64,000 nt of DNA, from positions 186,001 to 250,000 of the forward strand of contig JAVJRE010000006.1 in assembly GCA_040218575.1 (NCBI GenBank), given 5' to 3'. The notes under the pieces were generated by a model. That model had not been told where the DNA came from, made no database searches, and saw only the letters and a list, made by a program, of their open reading frames with translations. The position numbers and the translations under genes were made by a program. This document shows positions 21,042 through 29,475 of this stretch, piece by piece. The DNA comes from Alphaproteobacteria bacterium (GTDB lineage: Bacteria > Pseudomonadota > Alphaproteobacteria > JAVJRE01). The stretch's first letter is position 1. The number at the start of each line of letters is the position of its first letter.

Positions 21042-21422
21042 TCAGCCGCGCCTGACGGCGGACTTGCGCGGCGGTGGCCTGGCGGCGGGCGGCCCTGTGT
21101 CGCCCGCACGTGGTGGTGCGGCGGCGTCGCGCCCGCGAAGACGCCGGATGCGGGCGCGGTGGCGCGCCGCCATGAACGGCGACCAGACAAACAGGTGAAT
21201 GAGAATGCCGGCGGTGCCGCCACCGAGCCAGGCAGTCCAATGGCCGCGCGATCCATCAGGCAGGAGGCCGAGAGCGGTCAGCCCATAGGCAGCCACGACG
21301 CCGGCCATGATCCAGACCGTAACGCTGTTGCGGCCGGCATTGTACCGCGCGCCGATGACGTCCAGGGCATGGCTGGCGCGGGAGACGAAATGGCTGGACC
21401 AGCCCTGCGTGGAAAAACCCAT
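21042..21422 (-). CDS. small membrane protein of unknown function
   Basis: A 126-residue protein with two probable transmembrane helices (VTVWIMAGVVAAYGLTALGLL and the segment around GGGTAGILIHLFVW) and a basic Arg/Pro-rich C-terminal tail. I do not recognise the family. The ATG at 21422 lies five bases after the stop of the next upstream gene on the same strand, so the two are probably co-transcribed. It is convergent with the PBP gene. Confidence 0.5.
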   Translation of the reverse strand: MGFSTQGWSSHFVSRASHALDVIGARYNAGRNSVTVWIMAGVVAAYGLTALGLLPDGSRGHWTAWLGGGTAGILIHLFVWSPFMAARHRARIRRLRGRDAAAPPRAGDTGPPAARPPPRKSAVRRG

Positions 21423-21427
21423 GATGC

Positions 21428-21679
21428 TCAACCGAAGGGAAAGCGCTCGGGGGCCAGCCGGTGCAGCACCCCGTAGAGGATAAAGGCGGCGGCCGGCCCG
21501 ACGCCGAACAGGAGGACATCGCCGAACCGGCCGTGCAGGCGGAACAGGCCGAGCCACTCCAGAGCCGCCACGGCGAACATGCCACCGGCGGCCAGGGCGA
21601 TGACCAGGTAGAGGATGGCGGTGATGCGGCCGCGCCTGAAGGCGGGACGGGGTGGCTGACGGTCGCGGGGCAGGGACAT
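21428..21679 (-). CDS. small two-helix membrane protein
   Basis: An 83-residue protein: a basic N-terminus, a first helix ITAILYLVIALAAGGMFAVA and a second around VLLFGVGPAAAFILYGVL. Function unknown. It pairs with the downstream 126-residue membrane protein. The start ATG has no strong ribosome site. Confidence 0.55.
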   Translation of the reverse strand: MSLPRDRQPPRPAFRRGRITAILYLVIALAAGGMFAVAALEWLGLFRLHGRFGDVLLFGVGPAAAFILYGVLHRLAPERFPFG

Positions 21680-21718
21680 GATCTGACTCTAGGTGAGCCG
21701 CCCTGTGCGGTCCAGCAA

Positions 21719-22297
21719 TCAGCCGCGGCGGATCACGCTGCCCGCGCGAAAGCTCTTTGTTTTTCTGGTGTTTACCGTGGTCGCGCCGGGCTGTGGATCA
21801 TTCATGACCGGCACGGCGGCAGGCGCTGTCGGCTCATGTGGCGACGGTGGTGGGGGCGCGGCCATGGCCGCCAGCCCGGCGCGAGCACCACCAGCACGGA
21901 CATACAAACTTCGCCGCTGTTGTTGCCGGTAGCTTTGCAGGTTGTATTGCGGCGGCGGGCCACCGGCACGGCGGACCAGCCCGACCCCCAGGGCCAGACC
22001 GATACCGGCCAGCAGCATGACCAGCAGAAGCCTGCCGCCGTTCAGCGGAACCAGGCCGATGATCTTGCCGGCGGCCACCAGGCCAACGGCGAAGACGGCC
22101 CAGACCACAGGCCCCGGCCCGGAATTGCCATAGCGGGTGGGGTGTGAACCCGGCGCGCGGCGCGCCGTGCCCGGCTTGCCATCGCCATCGAAATCATCAA
22201 AGACACTGGCTGGCATGGGTCCGTTGCCGAGCCAGCGGGCGACGCTGATGTCACGCGGAGCCGGTTTCTGGTCGGTCGTATCCGCCGCCTCGGACAT
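21719..22297 (-). CDS. membrane protein with PT-x-YG-xxx-PG-x-VVW motif
   Basis: A 192-residue protein of unknown function. The N-terminal part contains VFDDFDGDGKPG, which looks like a calcium-loop-like acidic turn. Then comes HPTRYGNSGPGPVVW leading into two hydrophobic helices, and a Gln/Pro-rich C-terminal tail. The same Tyr-Gly...Val-Val-Trp segment occurs in the 108-residue protein at 29387-29713, so they are related. I used the ATG at 22297; a GTG at 22357, in the same frame and nearer to the preceding dioxygenase gene, is equally possible. Confidence 0.5.
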   Translation of the reverse strand: MSEAADTTDQKPAPRDISVARWLGNGPMPASVFDDFDGDGKPGTARRAPGSHPTRYGNSGPGPVVWAVFAVGLVAAGKIIGLVPLNGGRLLLVMLLAGIGLALGVGLVRRAGGPPPQYNLQSYRQQQRRSLYVRAGGARAGLAAMAAPPPPSPHEPTAPAAVPVMNDPQPGATTVNTRKTKSFRAGSVIRRG

Positions 22298-22380
22298 GAG
22301 CCGGTCGGCGGCCCACACCCGGCGTGTCAGATCGCGGTGGTCACGCCCCGCCGGCACGTCGTCGCCGCTGGCAGATCATC

Positions 22381-23445
22381 TCAGGCCACCGCCTCCATGG
22401 TGTCGCCGCCATAGACCTGGTCGGCGCGTTCCTGCGCCGGCATGCCGTCGGCGCCGTAGTAGCGCCGGACATTCTCATGCACCGGCCGGCGGTCCCAAGC
22501 CTGCAGCCACAGGCGCAGCAGATGGCGCCGCTGTGCCGGGTCGTCATGATCGGTGAACGCGGTGCGGGCGTGAAAGGTTGTGTAATTGTTGAACAGGATG
22601 AGCTCGCCGGGCGCCAGGCGAAACTCCAACCGGAACGTGTCGCGCTTCATCATCTCTTCCAGCGCGTCGATGGCCGCCTGGTCCGCCGCCGACAGACCGC
22701 CGGTGAGTTCCTTTGCCGCGTCGGTGATGTGGCCACGGAGATAGACCACGCTGACCTTGTCGCGGCCCTGATCGTCAACGGCGCGGGAGAAGACCGGCAC
22801 CTTGTAGGGGGTGATGGGTGGCTCACCCGGCGGCGCCTGGTTGTTCCAGTCATAGCGCCAGCCTTCATAGAGGAGGGCCAGCGCCGCAGGGTTCTCCCGC
22901 AGCAGAGCATCATGGATGCCCAAGGCGTTGAGCAGCAGGCTGTCGCCACCGGACTTTCCCTGACGCAGACACAACAGGCCGACGATGTCATCGCTGTCAT
23001 TGTGGAAGTGCAGCTCCTGGGACGAGCGATAGCCGCGCGCGCCGGGTTTCCCCTTTGAGGCGTCCAGCACATGGCCGAGGCGGTCACCGCGCAGGCTTTG
23101 CGATACCGCGCGGCCCCAATGACAGCCGATGCCCCAGTACATCCACACCATGTCATCGAGGGCGAGACGGTCGGCCGGGAAGCCGCGGGCCAGAACGAAA
23201 CCGCGACCCTGGGTCACCTCATGGCCGATGGCCGCGATGGCGTATGCGGCGTCCCCCAGAGGAAAGTCCGCTTTGGTGGTGTCGGTCATGGACTTGCCGC
23301 TGGCACGGGCCACCGTCACGGCCTTTTCCAGCGCCGCCACATGAGCCGGCGTCAGGTCATAGGCAAAGGCGTCCCTGGAGGGAAAATCGCTTGCCCGCCA
23401 CAGGGCCGAGGCCTCGCCAGCCGGTTTCAGGTCGGCCCTGTCCAT
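22381..23445 (-). CDS. TauD/TfdA family Fe(II)/2-oxoglutarate dioxygenase (first)
   Basis: A 354-residue non-heme iron oxygenase. The iron-binding H-x-D appears in ELHFHNDSDDIVG, the distal His in NNYTTFHARTAF, and the 2-oxoglutarate-binding Arg likely in RRHLLRLWLQAW. The family hydroxylates small amines, sulfonates or carboxylates, and members include gamma-butyrobetaine dioxygenase-like enzymes. A GAGGAG ribosome site lies six bases before its ATG. It is the last enzyme gene of the minus-strand cluster with a second TauD-type gene, a DgcA-like flavoprotein and a lyase. Confidence 0.85.
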   Translation of the reverse strand: MDRADLKPAGEASALWRASDFPSRDAFAYDLTPAHVAALEKAVTVARASGKSMTDTTKADFPLGDAAYAIAAIGHEVTQGRGFVLARGFPADRLALDDMVWMYWGIGCHWGRAVSQSLRGDRLGHVLDASKGKPGARGYRSSQELHFHNDSDDIVGLLCLRQGKSGGDSLLLNALGIHDALLRENPAALALLYEGWRYDWNNQAPPGEPPITPYKVPVFSRAVDDQGRDKVSVVYLRGHITDAAKELTGGLSAADQAAIDALEEMMKRDTFRLEFRLAPGELILFNNYTTFHARTAFTDHDDPAQRRHLLRLWLQAWDRRPVHENVRRYYGADGMPAQERADQVYGGDTMEAVA

Positions 23446-23546
23446 GGTGACTCCTCAGTCGGCGGCCAGAGGCCAAGACTAGGCCGGATCGGCGCAACCG
23501 GTCCAGACCGCGGGTCCGGAAGCGCCGGCCCGGCTCATGGGCCGGT

Positions 23547-24377
23547 TCAGGTGTCCATGGCGGTGCAGCGGATCAGCGAGCGCAGGTGGCCGGTAAAATC
23601 GTTGATCGGGTAGTGCAGGGTAAAGCGGTTGTCCCAGATGGCCACCATGCCCGGCTGCCAGCGCAGCCGGCAGGTGAACTCCGGCCGGGTCATGTGGTGG
23701 TCGAGGAAATCGATCAGCGGCTTGCTCTCATACTCGGTCATGCCTTCAAAGCGCACGCCGAACATGCGGTTGAAATAGAGTCCTTCCGCGCCGCTGTCGG
23801 GATGGGTCCGCACCACCGGATGAATGGCGGTCTGGCCTTCGCGGTCGGGCCGGCCGGGACCTTCATAGCTGTGCACCGCCTTGAGCCCGCGCAGCATGTC
23901 CTGCATGGCCGGGGTCAGGGCGGCAAAGCTGGCGACGGTGCTGGCGAAACCGGTGTCGCCGCCGACCGGCGGCAGCACCCTGGCGTGCAGCACGGAGTAG
24001 AGGGCGCCGGGCTTGCGGAAGGTGACATCGGCATGCCAGGCGGTGCCGCCGAAGAGTCGGGTGCCGTCCGGCTCTTTCCGCATCTCCAGAACTTCCGGAA
24101 CGGCCGCGTCCTTGATCACGCCTTCGTCGGAATGGTGGCTGAAGACGGGACCGAACTGAGCGGTGAAATCGCGCAACTGGCGCGGCGTCAGATCCTGACC
24201 GGTGACGAACACCACCAGGTGACGGGCCAGCGCGCGGCGGATGATGCGGGCAGTGGCATCGTCGGGCGCGGACAGGTCGAGACCGTCCATGGTGGCGCCG
24301 ACAGGCGGCGTCAGCGGCGTGATGGTGACGTCCGGCCCGTTATGGCCCGGGCGGGTCTCAGGAGCGGTAATGGTCAT
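23547..24377 (-). CDS. TauD/TfdA family Fe(II)/2-oxoglutarate dioxygenase (second)
   Basis: A 276-residue protein very close to the taurine/2,4-D dioxygenase architecture. Iron ligands are H-x-D in TAWHADVTF and the distal His in RFTLHYPINDFTG, with the 2-oxoglutarate Arg in GHLRSLIRCTA. The N-terminus VTITPLTPPVGATMDGLDLS matches the conserved family opening. It differs clearly from the first dioxygenase, so the two probably act on different intermediates. The primary substrate cannot be told from sequence; oxidative N-dealkylation or hydroxylation in betaine breakdown fits the context. Confidence 0.9.
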   Translation of the reverse strand: MTITAPETRPGHNGPDVTITPLTPPVGATMDGLDLSAPDDATARIIRRALARHLVVFVTGQDLTPRQLRDFTAQFGPVFSHHSDEGVIKDAAVPEVLEMRKEPDGTRLFGGTAWHADVTFRKPGALYSVLHARVLPPVGGDTGFASTVASFAALTPAMQDMLRGLKAVHSYEGPGRPDREGQTAIHPVVRTHPDSGAEGLYFNRMFGVRFEGMTEYESKPLIDFLDHHMTRPEFTCRLRWQPGMVAIWDNRFTLHYPINDFTGHLRSLIRCTAMDT

Positions 24378-24461
24378 CGCAAAGTCCTCTGCAGGGATTC
24401 GTTTCAGCGTGGTGCGCGATGACGGTCGAATGAGTCATCGGGAGGTTCCATCGCGACCGGC

Positions 24462-26564
24462 CTACAAATGACGACACAGGCGGTGGGCTTCGAACATGGC
24501 GGCATGAATATCCCGGCTGGCCACCGCATCGCCGACCCGGTGCAGCACATAATCTCCGCCACCCTCCGCCACCGGTTGTGGTCGGTTGTCCGCCAGGGCA
24601 TCCAGGTCTGTCTCGCCGCCATTGCGCGCCGCGCCGGCCAGAGAGGAGAAGAGCTCGTCATCGGGCACTGTTCCCTGGCTGACCACCACATGATCCACCT
24701 CGCGCTCGCTGCGCTGGCGACTGTATTCGTTGAACAAGGTGGCGACGAGGCGGTTGCCACGCCGGGATACCCCCAGCAGGCGGGTATCAGGCGTCAGCCG
24801 GACGTTGCTTTCATAGAAATGACGTAAATAGACCGGGAAGTTCTGGCCGCCGGCGCTACGGCCCACATGGCGGTCAGGCGATACCATTTCGACCCGGGCT
24901 TTGTGGCGCAGGACATCGGCAAGCGACAGGGCGGCGTGGCCGCCGTCTTCGTCGTAGAGCAGGACATCGCCTGTCGGCAGCGCCGGTTCGGCCAGCACGT
25001 CAGCCGGTGTGGTCACATGCTCGGCGCCGCCCTCGGCCAGCCATGGTTCGGGCAGGCCGCCCGTAGCGATGACGACGATGTGGGGAGATTCCGCAGTAAT
25101 ATGACGCGCTTCCGCCAGGACGTTCAGTCGTACTTTGACGCCCAGGGCGCGAACCTCGCTATCGAGCCAGTCGGCGACACCGATCATCTCTTGCCGCCAG
25201 CCGGCGCGGGCGGCGGTAACGATCTGGCCACCGAGACGGTCGGCCGCCTCGAACAGAGTCACGGCATGGCCCCGTTGCGCCAGCACCCGCGCGGCCTCCA
25301 GCCCGGCCGGACCACCACCCACCACAACCGCCCGGGCCGGCGTGGCGCTGTGCGGAATGTGGTGGGACAGAAGGTGTTCACGGCCGGATACCACATTGTG
25401 CTGACACAGCGTGTCCTGACCGCGATAGATGCGGTCCATGCAGTAGCCGGCGCCAACGCACGGCCGGATGCGATGGGCCTCTCCACGGTGCAGCTTGGCC
25501 ACCAGATGAGGATCGGCCAGCAGGGGTCGTACCATGCCGACCATGTCCAGATGGCCGGCGGCGACGGCGTGATTGGCGGTGGACACATCGGACAGCCGCG
25601 CGGCATGCATCACCGGCAGGCCGCTTTCGTCCCGGGCGCGCCTCACCAGCGGCAAGTAGGGCGCCAGTGGCCAGGCCATGCCCGGATAGGTCTCAGCCAG
25701 ACCATGAGTCGTGCCGGTGTAGGCGCCATTGATGTTGAGGAAGTCCACCAGGCCCGAACGGCCGAGCCGTCGCGCCAGGGCAGCGCCTTCCTCCACGCCG
25801 AAGCCGCCTTCATTGGACTCGTCCATGGCGAAGCGCACGGCCACCAGAAAGTCCTTTCCGACGGCGTGACGCACAGCGTCCAGCACCTGGAACAGCAGGC
25901 GGCTGCGATTGTCAAAGTCGCCGCCATAGTCATCGTCACGCCGGTTCGAGATCGGCGACAGAAACTGTCCCAGCAGGTGAGCGGTCGCCAGTATCTCGCA
26001 CCCATCCAGCCCGCCTTCGCGGCAGCGCCGGGCGGCGGACGCAAATGAGCCGATGATGCGCCGAATATCCGCCGGGGCCATGGCCCGCGGCACCGAGTGG
26101 TGGGCCGGATCGCGCACCACTGATGGCGCAATGGTGGGCAGCCAGTCACCGCTGTCCCATGTGGTGCGCCGTCCCATGTGGCTGATCTGGCACATGAGGG
26201 CGCAGCCGTGCCGGTGGATACGCTCGGCGAACTGGCGGAACGACGGGATAACGCTGTCGGAGCCCACATAGATCTGGCCGTAGATAGAGCCTGAATCCCG
26301 CGCCACATTGGACGAGCCGCCGAACATGGTCATGGCGATACCGCCCCTGGCTTTCTCTTCGTGGTAGAGCTGATATCGCAGGCCGGGCTTGCCATCCTCC
26401 GCATAGCCCGGAGCGTGGGCCGCACCGACGATGCGGTTCTTCAGCTCCAGGGGCCCGATACGCAACGGCGCCAGCAGGGCATCAAATCCCACTGTCTTGT
26501 TTGGCGGGCCCGGGTTCGCAGAGCCCGGGCGGCCGGAGCCGGTTTGAAGCGTAGCGTCGGCCAT
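24462..26564 (-). CDS. FMN/FAD oxidoreductase of the DgcA/N-methyl demethylase type
   Basis: A 700-residue flavoprotein. Residues 25-390 form an OYE-like FMN barrel (LKNRIVGAAH; ISHMGRRTTW; DMVGMVRPLLADP). A cysteine cluster, CVGAGYC then TLCQHN around residue 368-386, corresponds to the iron-sulfur site of this family, with C-x5-C rather than the C-x2-C-x3-C of dienoyl-CoA reductase. A Rossmann domain begins AVVVGGGPAGLEAARVL. By pattern it is closest to dimethylglycine or N-methylproline demethylases; TMADH is related, but the cysteinyl-FMN Cys is absent (Ala here). A GAGGAGG ribosome site precedes the ATG. Demethylation of an N-methylated product is the likely role. Confidence 0.82.
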   Translation of the reverse strand: MADATLQTGSGRPGSANPGPPNKTVGFDALLAPLRIGPLELKNRIVGAAHAPGYAEDGKPGLRYQLYHEEKARGGIAMTMFGGSSNVARDSGSIYGQIYVGSDSVIPSFRQFAERIHRHGCALMCQISHMGRRTTWDSGDWLPTIAPSVVRDPAHHSVPRAMAPADIRRIIGSFASAARRCREGGLDGCEILATAHLLGQFLSPISNRRDDDYGGDFDNRSRLLFQVLDAVRHAVGKDFLVAVRFAMDESNEGGFGVEEGAALARRLGRSGLVDFLNINGAYTGTTHGLAETYPGMAWPLAPYLPLVRRARDESGLPVMHAARLSDVSTANHAVAAGHLDMVGMVRPLLADPHLVAKLHRGEAHRIRPCVGAGYCMDRIYRGQDTLCQHNVVSGREHLLSHHIPHSATPARAVVVGGGPAGLEAARVLAQRGHAVTLFEAADRLGGQIVTAARAGWRQEMIGVADWLDSEVRALGVKVRLNVLAEARHITAESPHIVVIATGGLPEPWLAEGGAEHVTTPADVLAEPALPTGDVLLYDEDGGHAALSLADVLRHKARVEMVSPDRHVGRSAGGQNFPVYLRHFYESNVRLTPDTRLLGVSRRGNRLVATLFNEYSRQRSEREVDHVVVSQGTVPDDELFSSLAGAARNGGETDLDALADNRPQPVAEGGGDYVLHRVGDAVASRDIHAAMFEAHRLCRHL

Positions 26565-26582
26565 GACGGCCTCCTCTAATGA

Positions 26583-26879
26583 TCAGCTATTGGACAGACG
26601 ACGGTTCTGCAAGATCGGATTGACCTTTCCCAGATGGGTAAAGGACAGGTGGACATGGTCGCCGCCGACATTCTTCTGCATACCCTGGCTGGTCCGGGCA
26701 GCCTTGCAGCCGAACCAGCGATCCCTCCCCGGCCGCGCCGCGCCCCCTCCTTGATAGCTTCCTGAACGCCGTAGGCGTCGTCCAGCGGCATGTGGGGGAA
26801 AACATCGAGGGTTTCAGGAATACGCCCGCGCGATGCACAGGCGGCAAGCACCCGGGCCACCACCTCATCGCGCTATCAT
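26583..26879 (-). pseudogene. frameshifted remnant of a 2-keto-4-pentenoate hydratase-like gene
   Basis: Between the lyase and flavoprotein genes, pieces of one protein appear in different frames. After a GGAGGC ribosome site, ATG at 26879 opens M-I-A-R and breaks. VARVLAACASRGRIP...PLDDAYGVQEAI follows in another frame, and CKAARTSQGMQKNVGGDHV in a third, ending at TGA 26583. The order and the D-A-Y-x-V-Q and K-x-x-x-T-S-x-x-M-Q pattern resemble the N-terminal part of MhpD/fumarylacetoacetate-hydrolase-like hydratases. At about 100 codons it is far shorter than the roughly 260 residues expected, so it is both truncated and frameshifted. Confidence 0.5.
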
Positions 26880-26912
26880 CGCCTCCTGCGGACTCGTGCC
26901 TGGTGAACCGAC

Positions 26913-28376
26913 TCAGTCCAGCTTCGGCAGGCCGAAGGCGTCACTGCCGCCCATGACAGCGGCGCCGAAGGCGTCGGCCAGCTTGTCAATGTCGCCGCCC
27001 ATGTCGCGTGAGCCATCCACCGGCGGGAAATGGCGCCGCACATCTTCAACAAAAGCGCGCAGCGACGGCGCCGGTTCGCTGTTCGCCGCGGCCAGGCCCT
27101 GGCTGGCCGTCGCCGCCAGCATGGCCAGCAGCAGATCCACATAGCGTGACACGCTGTTTTCCGATTCCCACGCCTGAAACAGCGGGAAGATAGTATCGGT
27201 CTGAGTGTCGTGGCCGACATAGAGCGGAATGGTGGCGGGCGCCGCCTCGTCCTGGATGCGTCGCGCCATGTCATAGGCGGTCGTGGAGAAGAAGAAGGTG
27301 GAGCCACGCCGGCCATTTTTTTGAATCATCAGGCGGTGCGGCAGGCGGCTGACCTCGCCATTGTGCAGCAGCGCCACCTGGCGCGCGGCAATGGCCGCCA
27401 CGTCGGCCCACGCCGCCTTCATCCAGTTGACCATCTGATAGGCCTGGGGCACATGAAAGCCGCCGGTGGTGATGCAGCGGCCATAAGGCGGCGCCGCGTC
27501 GGGGCCGAGATAGACCGGGTTGTCGTTGACCTGCGTGAGGGTGATGTCCGCCGCCCATTCCAGCCGTGACAGGGAATGGAGCAGATGGCCCAGTACGCGG
27601 GTCAGGATGCGCCAGCTAATGGGCGACTGATATTCGCGCCGGTCATCGCCGGAGAGGTCGGCCAGGTCCCGGTTCAGCAGGTCAATGGCCTCATGCTCGA
27701 AGGGGTCGATGAGCACCGACTTGAGGGCCGGGTCATAGGGCTGGGTCCCCATGTGGCCGACATCGATGGACAGGGCGAAGACCCGCGTCGCCAGTTGCAC
27801 CCGGCGGCGGGTGCGCAAGGCCATGTCGCCGAGAATGCCGGCCGAGCAGCCGGAGCCGTTGCGCAGCGCGTTCTGGTCGCGCACCTGGCTCATTTCGCCC
27901 ATGAGGTGGTGATACAGATTGAAGAACTGATGCAGCTCGCCCTCTGAATCCTGGGCCCAGCGACGCACCACCGGCAGCGGCCGGCCGTCCAGCATGTCGG
28001 CTACCGCCTGGGCGGTCTCAAGACTGACCGCCGCATAGCCCGACACATAGTTGAGCAGGCGGGTCATGATCATGGCGCGGACGATGCGCGGCGGCATTTC
28101 AGGCCCGACCGCCACTGACTGAATGAAGGAGGGGTGCTTGGCCATGGTCTGTCGCTCCTCGGCATTGAGGAGTTTGGCCGCATTGTCGCCGAAGCCGGTG
28201 GTGACGCCGTAGATGTGCAAGCCTGGCACGGTGTCCACCATGTGCAGGAAATCGGCCCGTGACTTTTTCATGCGGGCCAGCGCGGCCGGACCGAACCGGA
28301 CGGGCTGGCCCTGCCAGGCGACCCGCCGCAAGTTGGTAAGATTGAAATCTTCTACACTATCCAGAATGACGGTCAT
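26913..28376 (-). CDS. HAL/PAL-fold lyase without the MIO-forming Ala-Ser-Gly
   Basis: A 487-residue protein with the aromatic amino acid lyase fold. YGVTTGFG at 56-63 matches the conserved Tyr loop of histidine ammonia-lyase, NGSG at 173 matches the Asn-Gly-Thr loop, NDNP matches the later Asn-Pro turn, and QSPISWRILTRVLG aligns with the Q-D-P-Y-S-x-R...G motif with Ile for the catalytic Tyr. At the MIO position the sequence reads S144-E145-G146, and no Ala-Ser-Gly occurs anywhere. Ergothionase, a trimethylamine lyase of this fold, is also MIO-free. I chose the ATG at 28376, which has AGGGA upstream. It heads the cluster and is divergent from LysR. Substrate unknown. Confidence 0.8.
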   Translation of the reverse strand: MTVILDSVEDFNLTNLRRVAWQGQPVRFGPAALARMKKSRADFLHMVDTVPGLHIYGVTTGFGDNAAKLLNAEERQTMAKHPSFIQSVAVGPEMPPRIVRAMIMTRLLNYVSGYAAVSLETAQAVADMLDGRPLPVVRRWAQDSEGELHQFFNLYHHLMGEMSQVRDQNALRNGSGCSAGILGDMALRTRRRVQLATRVFALSIDVGHMGTQPYDPALKSVLIDPFEHEAIDLLNRDLADLSGDDRREYQSPISWRILTRVLGHLLHSLSRLEWAADITLTQVNDNPVYLGPDAAPPYGRCITTGGFHVPQAYQMVNWMKAAWADVAAIAARQVALLHNGEVSRLPHRLMIQKNGRRGSTFFFSTTAYDMARRIQDEAAPATIPLYVGHDTQTDTIFPLFQAWESENSVSRYVDLLLAMLAATASQGLAAANSEPAPSLRAFVEDVRRHFPPVDGSRDMGGDIDKLADAFGAAVMGGSDAFGLPKLD

Positions 28377-28464
28377 GTCCCGATTCCCTACGGCGTTCAG
28401 GCGATAATGGTCAGCATAGTTTTCAATCTGACAAAGTGGCCGGGCCCCTTGCAATCGAAAAGGA

Positions 28465-28481
28465 CTCATTCAATATTTGAG
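28465..28481. promoter_or_regulatory. dyad, candidate LysR operator
   Basis: CTCATTCAATATTTGAG has dyad symmetry (CTCA...TGAG with an AT-rich centre) and contains a T-N11-A-like core. It lies between the divergent lyase and LysR genes, the usual place of a LysR-type operator. It overlaps an alternative TTG start of the regulator, which is one reason to prefer the ATG at 28510. Confidence 0.5.
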
Positions 28482-28509
28482 CCATACTCAACCAAGCCTG
28501 GTTCCCTGG

Positions 28510-29475
28510 ATGTCCGCGCTGCCGCCTTTCGCCGCCTTGCGCGCCTTTGAGGCGCTGGGCCGTACCGGACGTTTGCGGCCGGCGGCGGCGGAGCTGGGCG
28601 TCAGCCCCAGCGCCGTCAGCCATCAGATTCGCAACCTGGAGGCACACCTGGGCGTGGCGGTGGTGCGCCGCGCCGGGCGCGGGCTTGAACTGACGGCGAC
28701 CGGTCAGGCGCTACTGCCGTCGCTGACCATGGCGCTGGGGGAGATTGCCAAGTCGGTGGGCCGAATCCGCGTGACGCCGGACACACGGCCGCTGTCGGTG
28801 GCCATGACGCCGGGTTTCGCGTTGCGCTGGCTGGCCGCACGGTTGCACCGGTTCCGCGAACGCCACGCGGAGCACGCTATCCGCGTGGTGACCATCAACG
28901 GGCCGGTGGACTGGGACGATCCGGCCATTGACATGGGCATCCGCTTCGGCGACGGCCAGTGGCCCGGTCTGCACGTGACATCCTTTCTGGGCGACGCCTT
29001 CTTTCCGGTTATCAGCCCGGCTCTGCTGCAGCGTGGTCCGGCCGTAAAAAGCATCGCCGACCTGGCCCACCACACACAGATCCGCGACGGGCTGAGCATC
29101 GGCTGGGACGACTGGCTCGCCATGGCCGGGGCGTCGCCTTTGACGCCGAAGAGCATATTGCAGGTGGAGGATCCGGCGATCGCCCTGCAATACGCCATTG
29201 ACGGTTATGGCGTGGCGCTTGGCCGGCGGACCACTGCTGGCGGCGACATCGCTTCAGGCCGGCTGGTGGTGCCCATCGGCCCGGCGGTCGAGACCCTATG
29301 GCAGCACCACATTCTGTGCCGTCCGGAAGACCGGATGCGGCCCGCCATCGTGGCGTTTCGCGACTGGCTGCTGGAGGAAGCCCGCCTCAGCCGCGATGGG
29401 AGCGGGGAGAGCGGCGGAGATAGACAGGCAGACGGATCAGCAGCGCCAGTGCGGCGCCGGCGACGGCCGAGGTAA
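28510..29475 (+). CDS. LysR-type transcriptional regulator (GcvA-like)
   Basis: A 321-residue regulator. The winged helix-turn-helix is at residues 1-60 (LPPFAALRAFEALGR, then LGVSPSAVSHQIRNLEAHLG), followed by a periplasmic-binding-like effector domain that ends with the GcvA-type segment around GYGVALGRR. The effector is likely an intermediate of the divergent catabolic cluster. The C-terminal 25 residues are basic and low-complexity, and overlap the convergent membrane protein gene by about 90 bases, which is unusually long. Confidence 0.88.
   Translation: MSALPPFAALRAFEALGRTGRLRPAAAELGVSPSAVSHQIRNLEAHLGVAVVRRAGRGLELTATGQALLPSLTMALGEIAKSVGRIRVTPDTRPLSVAMTPGFALRWLAARLHRFRERHAEHAIRVVTINGPVDWDDPAIDMGIRFGDGQWPGLHVTSFLGDAFFPVISPALLQRGPAVKSIADLAHHTQIRDGLSIGWDDWLAMAGASPLTPKSILQVEDPAIALQYAIDGYGVALGRRTTAGGDIASGRLVVPIGPAVETLWQHHILCRPEDRMRPAIVAFRDWLLEEARLSRDGSGESGGDRQADGSAAPVRRRRRPR

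Noticed and set aside
24462-26564. Calling the flavoprotein trimethylamine dehydrogenase or 2,4-dienoyl-CoA reductase
   Set aside because: The covalent-FMN cysteine is Ala and the cluster cysteines have C-x5-C spacing as in DgcA-like demethylases.
27831-27870. NGSGCSAGILGDMAL of the lyase as a degenerate MIO loop
   Set aside because: It looks like G-x-x-G-A-S-G-D-L-A, but its distance from the Tyr loop fits the later Asn-Gly-Thr loop of HAL; the MIO position is S-E-G about 30 residues earlier.
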